Origin: Bacteroidota bacterium
Lineage (GTDB): Bacteria; Bacteroidota; Bacteroidia; Bacteroidales; VadinHA17
Assembly (NCBI GenBank): GCA_022711195.1
Contig: JAKLFN010000036.1
Span: 1-12,787 of the forward strand
Length of the DNA: 12,787 bases
Reading direction: 5' to 3'
Shown: one piece after another, positions 1-7,903 of the stretch
How positions within the stretch are numbered: the stretch's first letter is position 1
Layout of the letters: each line of letters starts with the position of its first letter
Notes under the pieces: generated by a model
What the model was told of the DNA's origin: nothing
Databases searched by the model: none
The model's input: only the letters and a program-made list of their open reading frames with translations
Made by a program: the position numbers and the translations under genes

Positions 1-803
1 ACCAGCTTGATGACACTCGAGAGTTTAACTGCGAGAGTATAGAGTGCAACAGAGCGCAGAACCGACCATGTGTTAAGAGCATAACGGTCAATAACATTAA
101 GCGACACTGCTGCCACGCCGGCAATAAACAGCGGGAATCCATAACTGTTCATTTCCTTCAGGATCTTCAGGTCGAAATATGGTTTGCAGTTCCTTATCGT
201 GTAAGGCGCCAGCATCACAACGAAGATAGAATTGCCGATCAGCTGTGCCAGGTATATGCCTTCCACCGACATCTTTTTTACAAGTATGAACCAGAGTGTA
301 AGGACAAGGACTATTGCCAGCTTAATGATATTTGTGACAGAATAGAGGGTTGCTTTCGACTGTAGGCGCATCAGTGTGGTAATCGGATTATTGACAGCCT
401 GTACCGCTGTTGCTCCGACCAGCAGTGAAATTGCTTTTGTCAGATCGGCAGACCTGAAAAGCATGGTAGAAATATTTCCTGAAAAAGGTAACAGGACTAT
501 ACAGATGGCTGCTGAAAGAAGTACCTGTGCGGATATTGTTATAAAAAATATGCCCTTCTGATTATGAACATGTTCTTTGTCCCAGTACCACCGTGTAAAA
601 CTCTGCGGGAGGGAGAATGCCAGTAAAGCCAGCAGGAGCAGGGCTGAGATGTCGAGCATGCTGATTATACCGAACTCCTCTGTGGAAAAGTATTTCTTAT
701 CAGTATATATCGGTATAAGGACAAGTCCCACCAGCTTGACTGCCGTATTACCGAATCCGTAGATCGCGGAATCCCTGAATGTCGACTTAATGGAACCTGT
801 CAT
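1..803 (-). CDS. Wzx-like polysaccharide flippase (partial, C-terminus outside window)
   Basis: Probable lipid-linked oligosaccharide flippase of the polysaccharide transporter (PST/Wzx, MOP) superfamily, which moves undecaprenyl-linked repeat units across the inner membrane. The frame is open from an ATG at 803 to the window edge (267 codons). The translation starts MTGSIKSTFRDSAIYGFGN, the usual N-terminus of these proteins: a short charged segment, then a Gly/Asn-rich first helix. Hydrophobic segments follow at about residues 15-33, 48-66, 82-105, 155-175 and 185-200, with IDRYAL at about residue 240, a position where family members often have a DRY/DRF-type motif. The start directly follows the methyltransferase stop (TAAATG, no gap), so it is probably translationally coupled. 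It is the last visible gene of the polysaccharide operon. The C-terminal half is missing, so exact family membership is inferred from N-terminal features and context. Confidence 0.8.
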   Translation of the reverse strand, partial: MTGSIKSTFRDSAIYGFGNTAVKLVGLVLIPIYTDKKYFSTEEFGIISMLDISALLLLALLAFSLPQSFTRWYWDKEHVHNQKGIFFITISAQVLLSAAICIVLLPFSGNISTMLFRSADLTKAISLLVGATAVQAVNNPITTLMRLQSKATLYSVTNIIKLAIVLVLTLWFILVKKMSVEGIYLAQLIGNSIFVVMLAPYTIRNCKPYFDLKILKEMNSYGFPLFIAGVAAVSLNVIDRYALNTWSVLRSVALYTLAVKLSSVIKL

Positions 804-1556
804 TTATGAAATCCGGTTTTGAATCTCCCCGATTGCGATAATTGAACTGAAATAATAGAAAGGGTAAGCGACCTTCATTCCTGTCATTTTCCTCAGCTTC
901 CGTAGTGCAAGCTCTTTTTTGCTCAGAGGAATAAGATTTCCAAAGGTTATCGATTCGGGAATATACCCTGAGTCGACTAGTATCTTCGAAATAGTATAAG
1001 GAGTGAACCAGAACCGGTGGTCGGAGTTGATCTCTTCACGGAAGCTCAACATATTTGCCAGGTTCTTCTTATTGTAAATATCTGGAACGGAAATGACGAA
1101 CCTGCTGATGTTCTTCCCGAACCTTTCACGGAAAGTTTTCAGGAATTCAACAGGATTGCCGATATGTTCGATAATCTCACCAAAAACCACGTAATCCCAC
1201 TTTTTTGATGTTATCACTTCCAGGTTGTCGGTGAGGATATTTCCGCAGATTATATTTTCAAAACCCAGTTCATTTCTGACGTAGTCTATGCTTTCCCGGT
1301 CGATATCAATGCCAAGGCACGAACTCGAATTTTCCGAGATAAGCTTGTGAAGCCACCTGTTTACGGCAATTTTTTGTTTTATGACAGGTATATGATCTGA
1401 ACAGCCGATATGTATAACATCCTTTCCTTTTATTATTTGCGTAATGATCTCCTCTCTTGTAAGGGATTCATACCTGGTTCTGTCAAGGTCAATCCTGAGG
1501 CTGTTGGTAAACAGGTCTCCTTTCAGGTATTTGAATATGTTCTGATCAATTTTCAT
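804..1556 (-). CDS. Class I SAM-dependent methyltransferase
   Basis: Predicted S-adenosylmethionine-dependent methyltransferase of 250 residues, likely cytoplasmic. The class I fold signatures are visible: motif I VIHIGCSDH at residues 47-55 (glycine-rich SAM loop), an acidic strand end LGIDID at 81-86, NIICGNI at 101-107, and DYVVFGEIIEHIGNP at 121-135, the motif IV/post-IV region typical of Methyltransf_11/23-type enzymes. The first 45 residues are a helical extension. The ATG overlaps the stop of the upstream glycosyltransferase by one base (TGATG), and the flippase begins right after its stop. The context suggests O- or N-methylation of a sugar or an amide-linked group in the surface glycan; methylation of a glycan intermediate is inference and the acceptor cannot be read from the sequence. 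Confidence 0.82.
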   Translation of the reverse strand: MKIDQNIFKYLKGDLFTNSLRIDLDRTRYESLTREEIITQIIKGKDVIHIGCSDHIPVIKQKIAVNRWLHKLISENSSSCLGIDIDRESIDYVRNELGFENIICGNILTDNLEVITSKKWDYVVFGEIIEHIGNPVEFLKTFRERFGKNISRFVISVPDIYNKKNLANMLSFREEINSDHRFWFTPYTISKILVDSGYIPESITFGNLIPLSKKELALRKLRKMTGMKVAYPFYYFSSIIAIGEIQNRIS

Positions 1557-2836
1557 CAGTCAGCAGGATTCTCTTTTATTGCCGTTTCGAAGATACGATT
1601 TACTGAGTTAATAAAATCCGGGTAATTTACCGATGCATCAAATTTCTGTTTCCAGTTCTGGAATGCCTTTTCCCTGAATTTCTTTTCTTCGGCAGGTGGC
1701 AGGTTCAGAAAATATTCGATTTTGCCGGCAAGTTCTTCTGGTTTAAAATCATGAGGAAGAAGAAATCCGGTACCTTCTGTTACAATTTCGCTAACACCGC
1801 CGACAGCGGTTGCAATAACGGGAATTCCAAAGCTCTGGGCCTCCATAATGCTTACAGGAACACCCTCTGTGGAGCTTGTATTAAGGAAGAGGCTGATTTT
1901 ATTTTGCCTGTAGAAATCCATAATTTCTTCATTGGCAATAAATCCCCTGAGATCGGCTTCAGCATTACTGTTTTTAGCTTTCAGTCCTGCGGCCCTTATC
2001 TTCAGCTCTTCCAGTTTGCTTCCTGCCCCAAAGTGTGTCCATTGAATCTTCTTTCCTGTTTTGACAAGCTCCAGGGCTTCAATAATCAGGTGAACTCTTT
2101 TCAGCGGTATCACATTCGAGCATGAGGCAATTCTGAAAAGTGTCTCCCCGGAATTGTATAGCAAAGGCCCGGGTCCGCTTATCCCCAGCCGGGAGACATT
2201 TAAACCGGCCTTACCGGAGATTAGCTTTTTCATGAAATATTTTTTGCCGGGCTCAGAGACAAAGAATATCGAATCAAGATTTTCTGCAACCAGAGGGAAC
2301 AAAGGGAGGAAGCCGGCATCGGCCATCTCTTCATACAGGTCACTGCCGTGCGCCCTTGCTATCTTTATGCTTCCTGGATAATCAAGCAGGCTGATGGCAT
2401 GTGCTCCGGTGTTTAACCAGTATGAATAAGAAACAATATCGCGGGTGATATTTTCATTTCTCAGCATATCAATTATAAAAGTCCTGAGCTGCAGGGCTTT
2501 AATGATCTTCCTGAGAAGGAGAACTTTCATTGAAAGGCTCAGCACGGTGCCGGTCGTCTTTCTGAAGCTGATTTCTTTTTGAAAAATACTCTTTATCAGT
2601 TTCTGGTTTTCTGCGAGAAGAAGAGGAAGTTTAAGGAAGCCTGCAGGAGAGGTCGAGGTATTATACCTTAATATCTTTACCTGACCTGGAATTTTATGTG
2701 TCTGTTCCGACCTGCTGTTCTGAGAGATGATAATTATCCTGTCAAATGCTTTTTCAAGGAACGGCAGTTCTGTTCCCGGAAAAGGATCGCTCTTCCCGAA
2801 GGGATAATTTGAGGTTATCAGGACCAGGGTTTTCAT
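1556..2836 (-). CDS. Glycosyltransferase, GT4-like, GT-B fold
   Basis: Predicted retaining glycosyltransferase of 426 residues transferring a sugar from a nucleotide-activated donor to a lipid-linked acceptor at the inner membrane. The N-terminal acceptor domain starts MKTLVLITSNYPFG and has a GTELPFLEKAF segment at 21-31 and RAHGSDLYEE at 161-170. The C-terminal donor domain is canonical: NVIPLKRVHLIIEAL at 241-255, THFGAGSKLEEL at 267-278, LRGFI at 296-300, and the E-x7-E motif EGVPVSIME with Glu324 and Glu332, followed by AQSFGIPVIATAVGG. Its ATG overlaps the stop of the upstream glycosyltransferase by four bases (ATGA), and its own stop overlaps the methyltransferase start by one. It belongs to the polysaccharide operon. 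Donor and linkage are not predictable here. Confidence 0.88.
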   Translation of the reverse strand: MKTLVLITSNYPFGKSDPFPGTELPFLEKAFDRIIIISQNSRSEQTHKIPGQVKILRYNTSTSPAGFLKLPLLLAENQKLIKSIFQKEISFRKTTGTVLSLSMKVLLLRKIIKALQLRTFIIDMLRNENITRDIVSYSYWLNTGAHAISLLDYPGSIKIARAHGSDLYEEMADAGFLPLFPLVAENLDSIFFVSEPGKKYFMKKLISGKAGLNVSRLGISGPGPLLYNSGETLFRIASCSNVIPLKRVHLIIEALELVKTGKKIQWTHFGAGSKLEELKIRAAGLKAKNSNAEADLRGFIANEEIMDFYRQNKISLFLNTSSTEGVPVSIMEAQSFGIPVIATAVGGVSEIVTEGTGFLLPHDFKPEELAGKIEYFLNLPPAEEKKFREKAFQNWKQKFDASVNYPDFINSVNRIFETAIKENPAD

Positions 2837-4014
2837 TTGGTATCTTTTGCCAGTCTGGTATATGCCTTAATGAGTTTTTCCTTTTCGGTATTCCAGTTTA
2901 GTCCGCCAAGAATAGCTTTTCTGCCGTTAAGGCCCTTTTCTTCAAGGAGATGACGATCATTGATCAGTTTTTCGAGAAGATCAGCAAGCTCTACGGCCGA
3001 ATCGTTACGGTAAATAAATCCTGCATTGGTTTCGTTCAGTATCCTCTTCAGCGAAAGGCAGTCAGAAGAAATTACAGGCTTGCCCAGATACATATACTGG
3101 TACAGCTTATTTGGACTCGAGGCATCATTATTGTCTGTCCGGAGGTGTGGAATTATTGCAGCATCGGCTTCTGAAAGCATATCAAGCATTGCATCGAATG
3201 GTTTATGACCATGAAACCTTACCTGTTCTCCGACAGCCAATTTTTCTGTTATGATACGAAGATCGGCCAGGTAGCTTCCTGAGCCAACTATCTCAAGGAT
3301 AATTTTGATATTCCTGGCCTTCAGCAGGCTTATTGCTTCAAGGACAACCTGCAACCCCCTGTGCCTGTTGATCCCTCCTCCATAGAAAAGGACGAAAGAA
3401 TCATCATTCCTTTTCTTTTCCATGATGGAGAGTCCTTCGGGGTTGACGCTGTTTGAAACGATACAGATCCTTGCAGGATCAACACCAAGATTGATGATCC
3501 TTTCCCCGGCTTCTTCAATAATAGTTATTATGAGATCTGCCTTCAGGGTGAACTTTTTTTCATACTCTGTCCACTGTCTGTCGGAGTATAAAAGCTTTCC
3601 GATGGGTGTGGCTGTATGTGTGGCATTCCTCAGAAGAGCGGGCCAGTTCTCGTGGAGATCCAAAACCATCGGGATGCGGTATTTTGTTTTTATTTCAGCC
3701 CCTATGATCGCCAGGGGAAGATCGTGGATATGAATTACATCAAACTTTTCTGCAGCCACCAGGGGAAATATGAACCTCCTCCAGAAATTAAAGTAAAATG
3801 GAAATTTCAGGCTGCCGACACTGCTCTTATAGATGAATTTGCTTATTCTCTTCCTGTGAATGAAGGCCTTTCCTATTGTCTCCTTACAGGGTTTATTCTT
3901 TCTTGTAGAACATGCAAGATGTACTTCATGCCCTGCACCTGAGAGCGCGGCTATTTCATTTTCCACCCTTACATCGGGCGGAAATTCTGATTCAAGCACC
4001 ATCAGGATCTTCAT
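2833..4014 (-). CDS. Glycosyltransferase, GT4-like, GT-B fold
   Basis: Second GT-B glycosyltransferase of the cluster, 393 residues. The N-terminal domain begins MKILMVLESEFPPDVRVENE, a form common in GT4 enzymes (P-x-D-x-R-V-x-x-E), with IHIHDLP at 94-100 and VLDLHENWPALLRN at 117-130. The C-terminal donor domain carries YGGGINRHRGLQVVLEAI at 211-228, EIVGSGSYLADL at 241-252, VRFHGH at 265-270 and SSPNKLYQYMYLGKPVIS at 299-316. The last segment matches the usual NKLFEYM-x-x-GKPVI pattern except that Gln306 stands where the second Glu of the E-x7-E motif is usual, a common variation. Its ATG lies 13 bases after the HAD gene's stop and its TGA overlaps the next ATG by four bases. A surface-glycan role follows from the neighbours. 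Confidence 0.88.
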   Translation of the reverse strand: MKILMVLESEFPPDVRVENEIAALSGAGHEVHLACSTRKNKPCKETIGKAFIHRKRISKFIYKSSVGSLKFPFYFNFWRRFIFPLVAAEKFDVIHIHDLPLAIIGAEIKTKYRIPMVLDLHENWPALLRNATHTATPIGKLLYSDRQWTEYEKKFTLKADLIITIIEEAGERIINLGVDPARICIVSNSVNPEGLSIMEKKRNDDSFVLFYGGGINRHRGLQVVLEAISLLKARNIKIILEIVGSGSYLADLRIITEKLAVGEQVRFHGHKPFDAMLDMLSEADAAIIPHLRTDNNDASSPNKLYQYMYLGKPVISSDCLSLKRILNETNAGFIYRNDSAVELADLLEKLINDRHLLEEKGLNGRKAILGGLNWNTEKEKLIKAYTRLAKDTK

Positions 4015-4027
4015 AAGTCTTTATTGA

Positions 4028-4666
4028 TCATTCAACTTTTTTAAGAAGCAGATCCAGTCCGCTAACGTCAAGGTATGCAATGCCTCCGCTTTCTGCACAT
4101 TGCCTGTCAGTATCCTTATCGCCTACAAAGAGAGCATTCCCCGGTTCAGTGTTTGTTATTCTTAAGATGTAATGCACTCCTGCAGGAGAGGGCTTTGGTT
4201 CAATATCGTCGGCATAAATGAAACGGATGTGTTTATCAAGTCCGTTCCATAATATGTTCCTGATCTTGTTTCGCTGCTGATCAGTATTTCCATTTGTCAG
4301 TATGAAGATGTTTTTCTTCTTTTCAGAAAGATTCTTAAGAACTTCAGCAGCATTGTTATAAATGATCAGTGGTTTCTCCGGTTTGAAATTCCGCAGGATA
4401 TTCAGGCACTCCGGCATGAAGGAGTAGTCAATCCCGGCAGAAGCAAGAAATTTGTCAAAGAGCTTCTCCCTTCCTTCTTTATAATAAAGTTGTTTGAGGT
4501 TTTCAAACAGGCTCTTCTTGTCGTGGCCCGCGGCCATATCAGAAAACCTTGATGCTACAGCCTCATAAGCCTGGAAAAGATAATCTTCCTCATTATAGAT
4601 GGTGTTGTCGAGGTCGAAGATGAACAAAGAATAATTATACAGATCAGAAATCGACTTTATTGCCAT
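4028..4666 (-). CDS. HAD-superfamily hydrolase (phosphatase-like)
   Basis: Haloacid dehalogenase family hydrolase of about 212 residues, cytoplasmic. All four HAD motifs are present (numbering from the ATG at 4666): motif I FIFDLDNTIYNE with nucleophile Asp18 and Asp20; motif II ILTNGN with Thr124; motif III Lys158 in EPKPSPAG; motif IV FVGDKDTD with Asp183 and Asp187. The region between motif I and motif II forms an alpha-helical C1 cap. The frame can be extended to a TTG at 4675, but the ATG at 4666 is preferred; it overlaps the 3' end of the ATP-grasp gene by 23 bases, so the two are probably coupled. HAD hydrolases next to ATP-grasp ligases occur in glycan loci, where they may dephosphorylate an intermediate. 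The substrate here is unknown. Confidence 0.82.
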   Translation of the reverse strand: MAIKSISDLYNYSLFIFDLDNTIYNEEDYLFQAYEAVASRFSDMAAGHDKKSLFENLKQLYYKEGREKLFDKFLASAGIDYSFMPECLNILRNFKPEKPLIIYNNAAEVLKNLSEKKKNIFILTNGNTDQQRNKIRNILWNGLDKHIRFIYADDIEPKPSPAGVHYILRITNTEPGNALFVGDKDTDRQCAESGGIAYLDVSGLDLLLKKVE

Positions 4667-5720
4667 TTTTATCAAGAAATAGTTCTTCCCAGTAACGTAT
4701 CATTTTCAGTCCCCAGACAATATCAGGTTTTTCTATTTTTTCACCGAGACAAGCTTTGACTGCTTCGTAGACCATATTTTCCCCCGCAGCAGTACATAAA
4801 ACGATTGTGCCCTGAACACGGGGATTTGATTCAATGACCTTTGGTATTCCGTTGATGTCTCTTTTAAACTGAAATCCAATGTTCCCGTTCAGTTTTAATC
4901 CTTCAACGATCCTTTTTGAATAATCAATTATCTCCCTGTCGTCAACGACAGTTCCCACAAAGCTTATTCCCATTTTTATATGATCGCGGCTTCGCGGTAT
5001 TGCAGATATATATTTCCCGTTATCGACGAGAACATCAACGCTGTATTCTTCACCGGGGAGGTATTCCATGACAATCAGTTCCGGGAATGATCCTCCTCCT
5101 TCGCATACCGATACAAATTCGTCGAAAGAGATATATATATTATTTGGTTTTTCATTTATGAGCGCATGGAGCCTGTCCTGGCCATCCTCGATAATTCTGA
5201 AACCCCTGAGCCCGTTTGATACCGGCGGCTTGAAGCAGATTTTTTTCACCGGATAGCCCAGGAGGGCGGCAGCTTCCCTGAACTCAGGAAGACTCTTCAC
5301 AAGATGAAAATCCGGGACAGGGATGTTGTGTTCCCTGCAGAATTTCATCAGCAGATATTTGTTATTTGCAATTTCGAGAGGTCCGGGATCCGAAACGGAA
5401 ACACATATACCTTTTGAGTTGAAGAGATCTTTATTTTTTGCAAATACCGGGAGTTCTCTTGTTACCAGGGGGATAACGACATCGACTTTTTCCACGGTAC
5501 ATATCTCCAGGACCCTGTCGATAAAATCGGGTGCTTCGGCAAATGGAATCTGAAAGACCTTATCGAGCAATCCTGCGCCCACAGAGTTTTTCAGGCTTGC
5601 ATCACCGCCGATAACAGATATAGTGCGTTCGGTGACTTTCCGGAGCGATTTGATAATGCCGGGGGCTCCCGGTGCGCCGGCGCCGGTAATGAAGACTTTT
5701 ATCTCTTTCATTTTATTCAT
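4644..5720 (-). CDS. ATP-grasp domain ligase (carbamoyl-phosphate-synthase-like)
   Basis: ATP-grasp family enzyme of 358 residues. These enzymes form an amide or similar bond through an acyl-phosphate. The N-terminal Rossmann-like pre-ATP-grasp domain has VFITGAGAPGAPGIIKSLRK at 9-28, the form seen in CarB/PylC-like proteins. The ATP-binding core has a Lys-containing strand ICFKPPVSNGLRGFRI at 161-176, hinge MEYLPGEEYSVDVL at 218-231, NGNIGFQF at 278-285, and the metal-binding EsNPR at Glu297-Arg301. An ATG three codons in (5711) is also possible. It starts one base after the PIG-L stop and overlaps the HAD gene. In polysaccharide loci such enzymes may attach amino acids or other carboxylates to amino sugars, which fits the deacetylase upstream. 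The specific reaction is inference. Confidence 0.83.
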   Translation of the reverse strand: MNKMKEIKVFITGAGAPGAPGIIKSLRKVTERTISVIGGDASLKNSVGAGLLDKVFQIPFAEAPDFIDRVLEICTVEKVDVVIPLVTRELPVFAKNKDLFNSKGICVSVSDPGPLEIANNKYLLMKFCREHNIPVPDFHLVKSLPEFREAAALLGYPVKKICFKPPVSNGLRGFRIIEDGQDRLHALINEKPNNIYISFDEFVSVCEGGGSFPELIVMEYLPGEEYSVDVLVDNGKYISAIPRSRDHIKMGISFVGTVVDDREIIDYSKRIVEGLKLNGNIGFQFKRDINGIPKVIESNPRVQGTIVLCTAAGENMVYEAVKACLGEKIEKPDIVWGLKMIRYWEELFLDKNGNKVDF

Positions 5721-5721
5721 C

Positions 5722-6360
5722 TCAGATCACCCAGCGGATCACTTCAAAAGCCTCGGCATATTGGGCGCCTATCTGCACACCTCTTGTCCGGGCAAGTGAT
5801 TTTACAAAATCAGGAGAGACATAATCGCGGCCTTTCTGAGATTTGTAGTGCTTAAGCGCCTCTATCTTGTTCTGAAGGTGTCTTTCTTCAATTCTGATAA
5901 AACATGTTGTATCGAAAGAAAGGTTGTTCCATATCAGCTCATATCCCAGTATCGATGTAGTCTTGAAGGCACGAAGCCCTTCCTGTGCAACAGTAAGATG
6001 GTCCTGGTGAATGTCTTTCAGGCTGGGCATGAGAATAAGGTCGAAGTGTATCCTGTTTTTCAGTTTTATAAGATCTTCGAGGATAGCCTGTCTTGAGAAG
6101 TTCAGCTTTCTGACCTGGTAATCGTAGATAATAAGATTCTCATTGTCGATGCCGAGCTGCGATGTTGCTTTTTTTACCTCCTTCTTAAGGGTATCTTTTG
6201 GCATTCCGTTGGGAAGCGACTCTTCGGCTGTTGAAAAGGCAGCATACCAGACTTTCGCCTTTTTTTCGAGGAAGTAGCTAATGGTTCCTCCGGCACCAAG
6301 TTCACCGTCATCGGTGTGTGGTGCAAGAACAAGAATATTATTCATTCTCGAAGTGAGCAT
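5722..6360 (-). CDS. PIG-L/LmbE family N-deacetylase
   Basis: Zinc-dependent deacetylase of the PIG-L (LmbE-like) family, 212 residues. The first metal motif is APHTDDGELGAGG at 13-25, a variant of the usual PHPDDE: His15, Asp17 and Asp18 are kept, with Thr for Pro and Gly for Glu. The second is IHQDHL at 117-122 with His118, Asp120 and His121. The C-terminal YAEAFEVIRW at 201-210 is typical of family members acting on sugar substrates. Known relatives remove acetyl from GlcNAc-type sugars. Here it may free an amine that the adjacent ATP-grasp enzyme acylates, which is inference. A second ATG at 6345 gives MNNILVLAPHTDD and is an equally plausible start. The 79 bases upstream (6361-6439) separate it from the glycosyltransferase and show no exact TAnnTTTG promoter or clear terminator. 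Confidence 0.85.
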   Translation of the reverse strand: MLTSRMNNILVLAPHTDDGELGAGGTISYFLEKKAKVWYAAFSTAEESLPNGMPKDTLKKEVKKATSQLGIDNENLIIYDYQVRKLNFSRQAILEDLIKLKNRIHFDLILMPSLKDIHQDHLTVAQEGLRAFKTTSILGYELIWNNLSFDTTCFIRIEERHLQNKIEALKHYKSQKGRDYVSPDFVKSLARTRGVQIGAQYAEAFEVIRWVI

Positions 6361-6439
6361 TTTTTCTGTTTCTTTAGGTTATCTCAAATTTCGGGAAGAT
6401 TTTTAACAAATCATAATGTCGGCTGATAATGCTGGAATA

Positions 6440-7903
6440 TTAATCAAGAAGCTGTGCAACTTTCATTGCAAGATTTCTTCTTGAGAATTCTGAGGGAGGC
6501 GCCGGGGTCTTCCCCTGACCAGTTTTTATACAGCCAGAAATGAATTCTGTGATTCCTTCCTGGTCGTCATAGTCGAAGCACCTGCCGTATCCGCCGCTGT
6601 TGAGAATCGCGGCAGTGTCACCCGAAGTGGGACCCAGGCAAACAACAGGTTTGCCGGAAGCAATATACTCAAACAGTTTTCCAGGAAGAAAGCTTCTGTT
6701 GCCGGGATCTTTTGCAAGAACCAGAAGAAGCATTGATGCCGACAGCATCTGCCCTATCACAGTCCTGTGATCGGAGTAAGGTATGAATTCAAGATGCCCG
6801 GCGCCAAGCTCTGAGATAAGCCTGTTTTTCTGAACATCCGGTATGTGGCCCGTGAATTTCAGCAGCAGGTCCCTGCCCCCTGAAATAAGCTCCTTCAGCG
6901 ACATGATAAATCCATTTACGGGATATGATTCTGAGATGGTGCCTGTGTAAGAAATGGTAAATCTTTCAGGTGTCGAGGCAGTAAGACCTGAAAAATCCTC
7001 TTCGTCAAATCCGTTATGTATAATTTTTATTTTCTCCCCGCTGCCAGCCATTTTAGAGCTAAAAATCTTGCCGAGGGTTGGTCCTACTGTTGTAATTATG
7101 TCTGCTTTTGCCAATACAGCCTTTTCATAGTGGCTGTCAATTTTTCTTGAAAGAAGAGTAGGGTAGAAGAGATTGTAATAGTAAATATCTGTCCAGGGAT
7201 CGCGCAGGTCGGCCAGCCAGCGCAGGTGAGGGTATTTTTTTTTGAGTTTCAGCCCGATGAGCTGTGAGGAGTGTGGCGGGCTGGTTGTAATTATATTCCT
7301 GATGTCGTGTTTTTCGATAAGTTCGCAGGCTTTCCTGAAGGCATGTTTATTCCATCCCCTTCGCGGATCAGGAATGAAGAAGTTTCCTCTAATAAAACGT
7401 GAGATCTTTCCTCCTGGTGAATCATCGCGGTTTGTGGCGAAGCCTGCTGACGGCACTTTTGATTTATCACCGCCATAGAATCGGAACCAGTCTGTAGTCT
7501 TTGTGCGGTGTACTTCAGCAGCTGCCGGCACATCTTTTTCGAGGGAAAGGTCAGTTGCGGGGTATGCGGCATATTCCGGATCGACAGTAAGAATAACAGG
7601 CTGCCAGCCGGCTTCAGGAAGGTATTTAGAAAATTTCAGCCAGCGCTGGACACCTGCACCGCCACTGGGAGGCCAGTAGTATGTAACCACCAAGACCTTT
7701 CGGAGGAGGGGGGAGGAAGAGGCGATAGAGGCGTTAGAGGTCATAGAGGCGTTAGAGGCGATAGAGGCGTTAGAGGTCATAGAGGCGTTAGAGGCGATAG
7801 AGGCGTTAGAGGTCATAGAGGCGTTTGAGGCAATATAGGCAAGAGAGGCTGTAGTGGCATCAGCAAGATTTAAGGCATTAGTTTCATTCTGGGGAATGCT
7901 CAT
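6440..7903 (-). CDS. Glycosyltransferase (GT-B) with repeat-encoded N-terminal extension
   Basis: Glycosyltransferase of 487 residues from the ATG at 7903 (a TTG at 7909 is also in frame). Recognisable enzyme begins at about residue 67 with LRKVLVVTYYWPPSGGAGVQ, the usual N-terminus of a Bacteroidetes GT4-like family. It continues with TSPPHSSQLIG at 207-217, DLRDPWTD at 232-239, IHNGFDEEDF at 295-304, YTGTISESYP at 319-328 and GKLFEYIASGKPVV at 408-421. The first 66 residues are low complexity: a decayed Ala/Ser-rich lead, then three copies of the 12-residue unit NASMTSNASIAS encoded by a 36-base minisatellite. The ATG overlaps the TGA of the four-helix-bundle gene in ATGA, suggesting coupled translation. 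Each 36-base unit carries an in-frame ATG (residues 30, 42, 54), so shorter products starting inside the array are possible. No signal peptide is evident. Confidence 0.82.
   Translation of the reverse strand: MSIPQNETNALNLADATTASLAYIASNASMTSNASIASNASMTSNASIASNASMTSNASIASSSPLLRKVLVVTYYWPPSGGAGVQRWLKFSKYLPEAGWQPVILTVDPEYAAYPATDLSLEKDVPAAAEVHRTKTTDWFRFYGGDKSKVPSAGFATNRDDSPGGKISRFIRGNFFIPDPRRGWNKHAFRKACELIEKHDIRNIITTSPPHSSQLIGLKLKKKYPHLRWLADLRDPWTDIYYYNLFYPTLLSRKIDSHYEKAVLAKADIITTVGPTLGKIFSSKMAGSGEKIKIIHNGFDEEDFSGLTASTPERFTISYTGTISESYPVNGFIMSLKELISGGRDLLLKFTGHIPDVQKNRLISELGAGHLEFIPYSDHRTVIGQMLSASMLLLVLAKDPGNRSFLPGKLFEYIASGKPVVCLGPTSGDTAAILNSGGYGRCFDYDDQEGITEFISGCIKTGQGKTPAPPSEFSRRNLAMKVAQLLD
7719..7862. 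repeat. 9-base GAGGC-type tandem array, ordered as three 36-base units
   Basis: On the plus strand 16 consecutive 9-base units run from 7719 to 7862. Twelve follow the fixed order GAGGCGATA, GAGGCGTTA, GAGGTCATA, GAGGCGTTA, making three 36-base units (7719-7754, 7755-7790, 7791-7826) that differ only at the last base. The remaining four decay towards the four-helix-bundle gene: GAGGCAATA, TAGGCAAGA, GAGGCTGTA, GTGGCATCA. The whole array is inside the N-terminus of the minus-strand glycosyltransferase; since 9 and 36 are multiples of 3, copy-number change would keep the frame. The exact 9-mer GAGGCTGTA at 7845-7853 is the reverse complement of the unit in the array at 8299-8385. Confidence 0.95.

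Noticed and set aside
7508..7828. Plus-strand open frame with Gly-Val-Arg-Gly-Asp-Arg repeats resembling collagen-like Gly-X-Y triplets
   Set aside because: It is antisense to the glycosyltransferase; the triplets are simply the other reading of the GAGGC 9-mer array and the rest has no protein features.
7719..7862. CRISPR-like or spacer-containing array
   Set aside because: Contiguous 9-base minisatellite inside a coding frame, no spacers.
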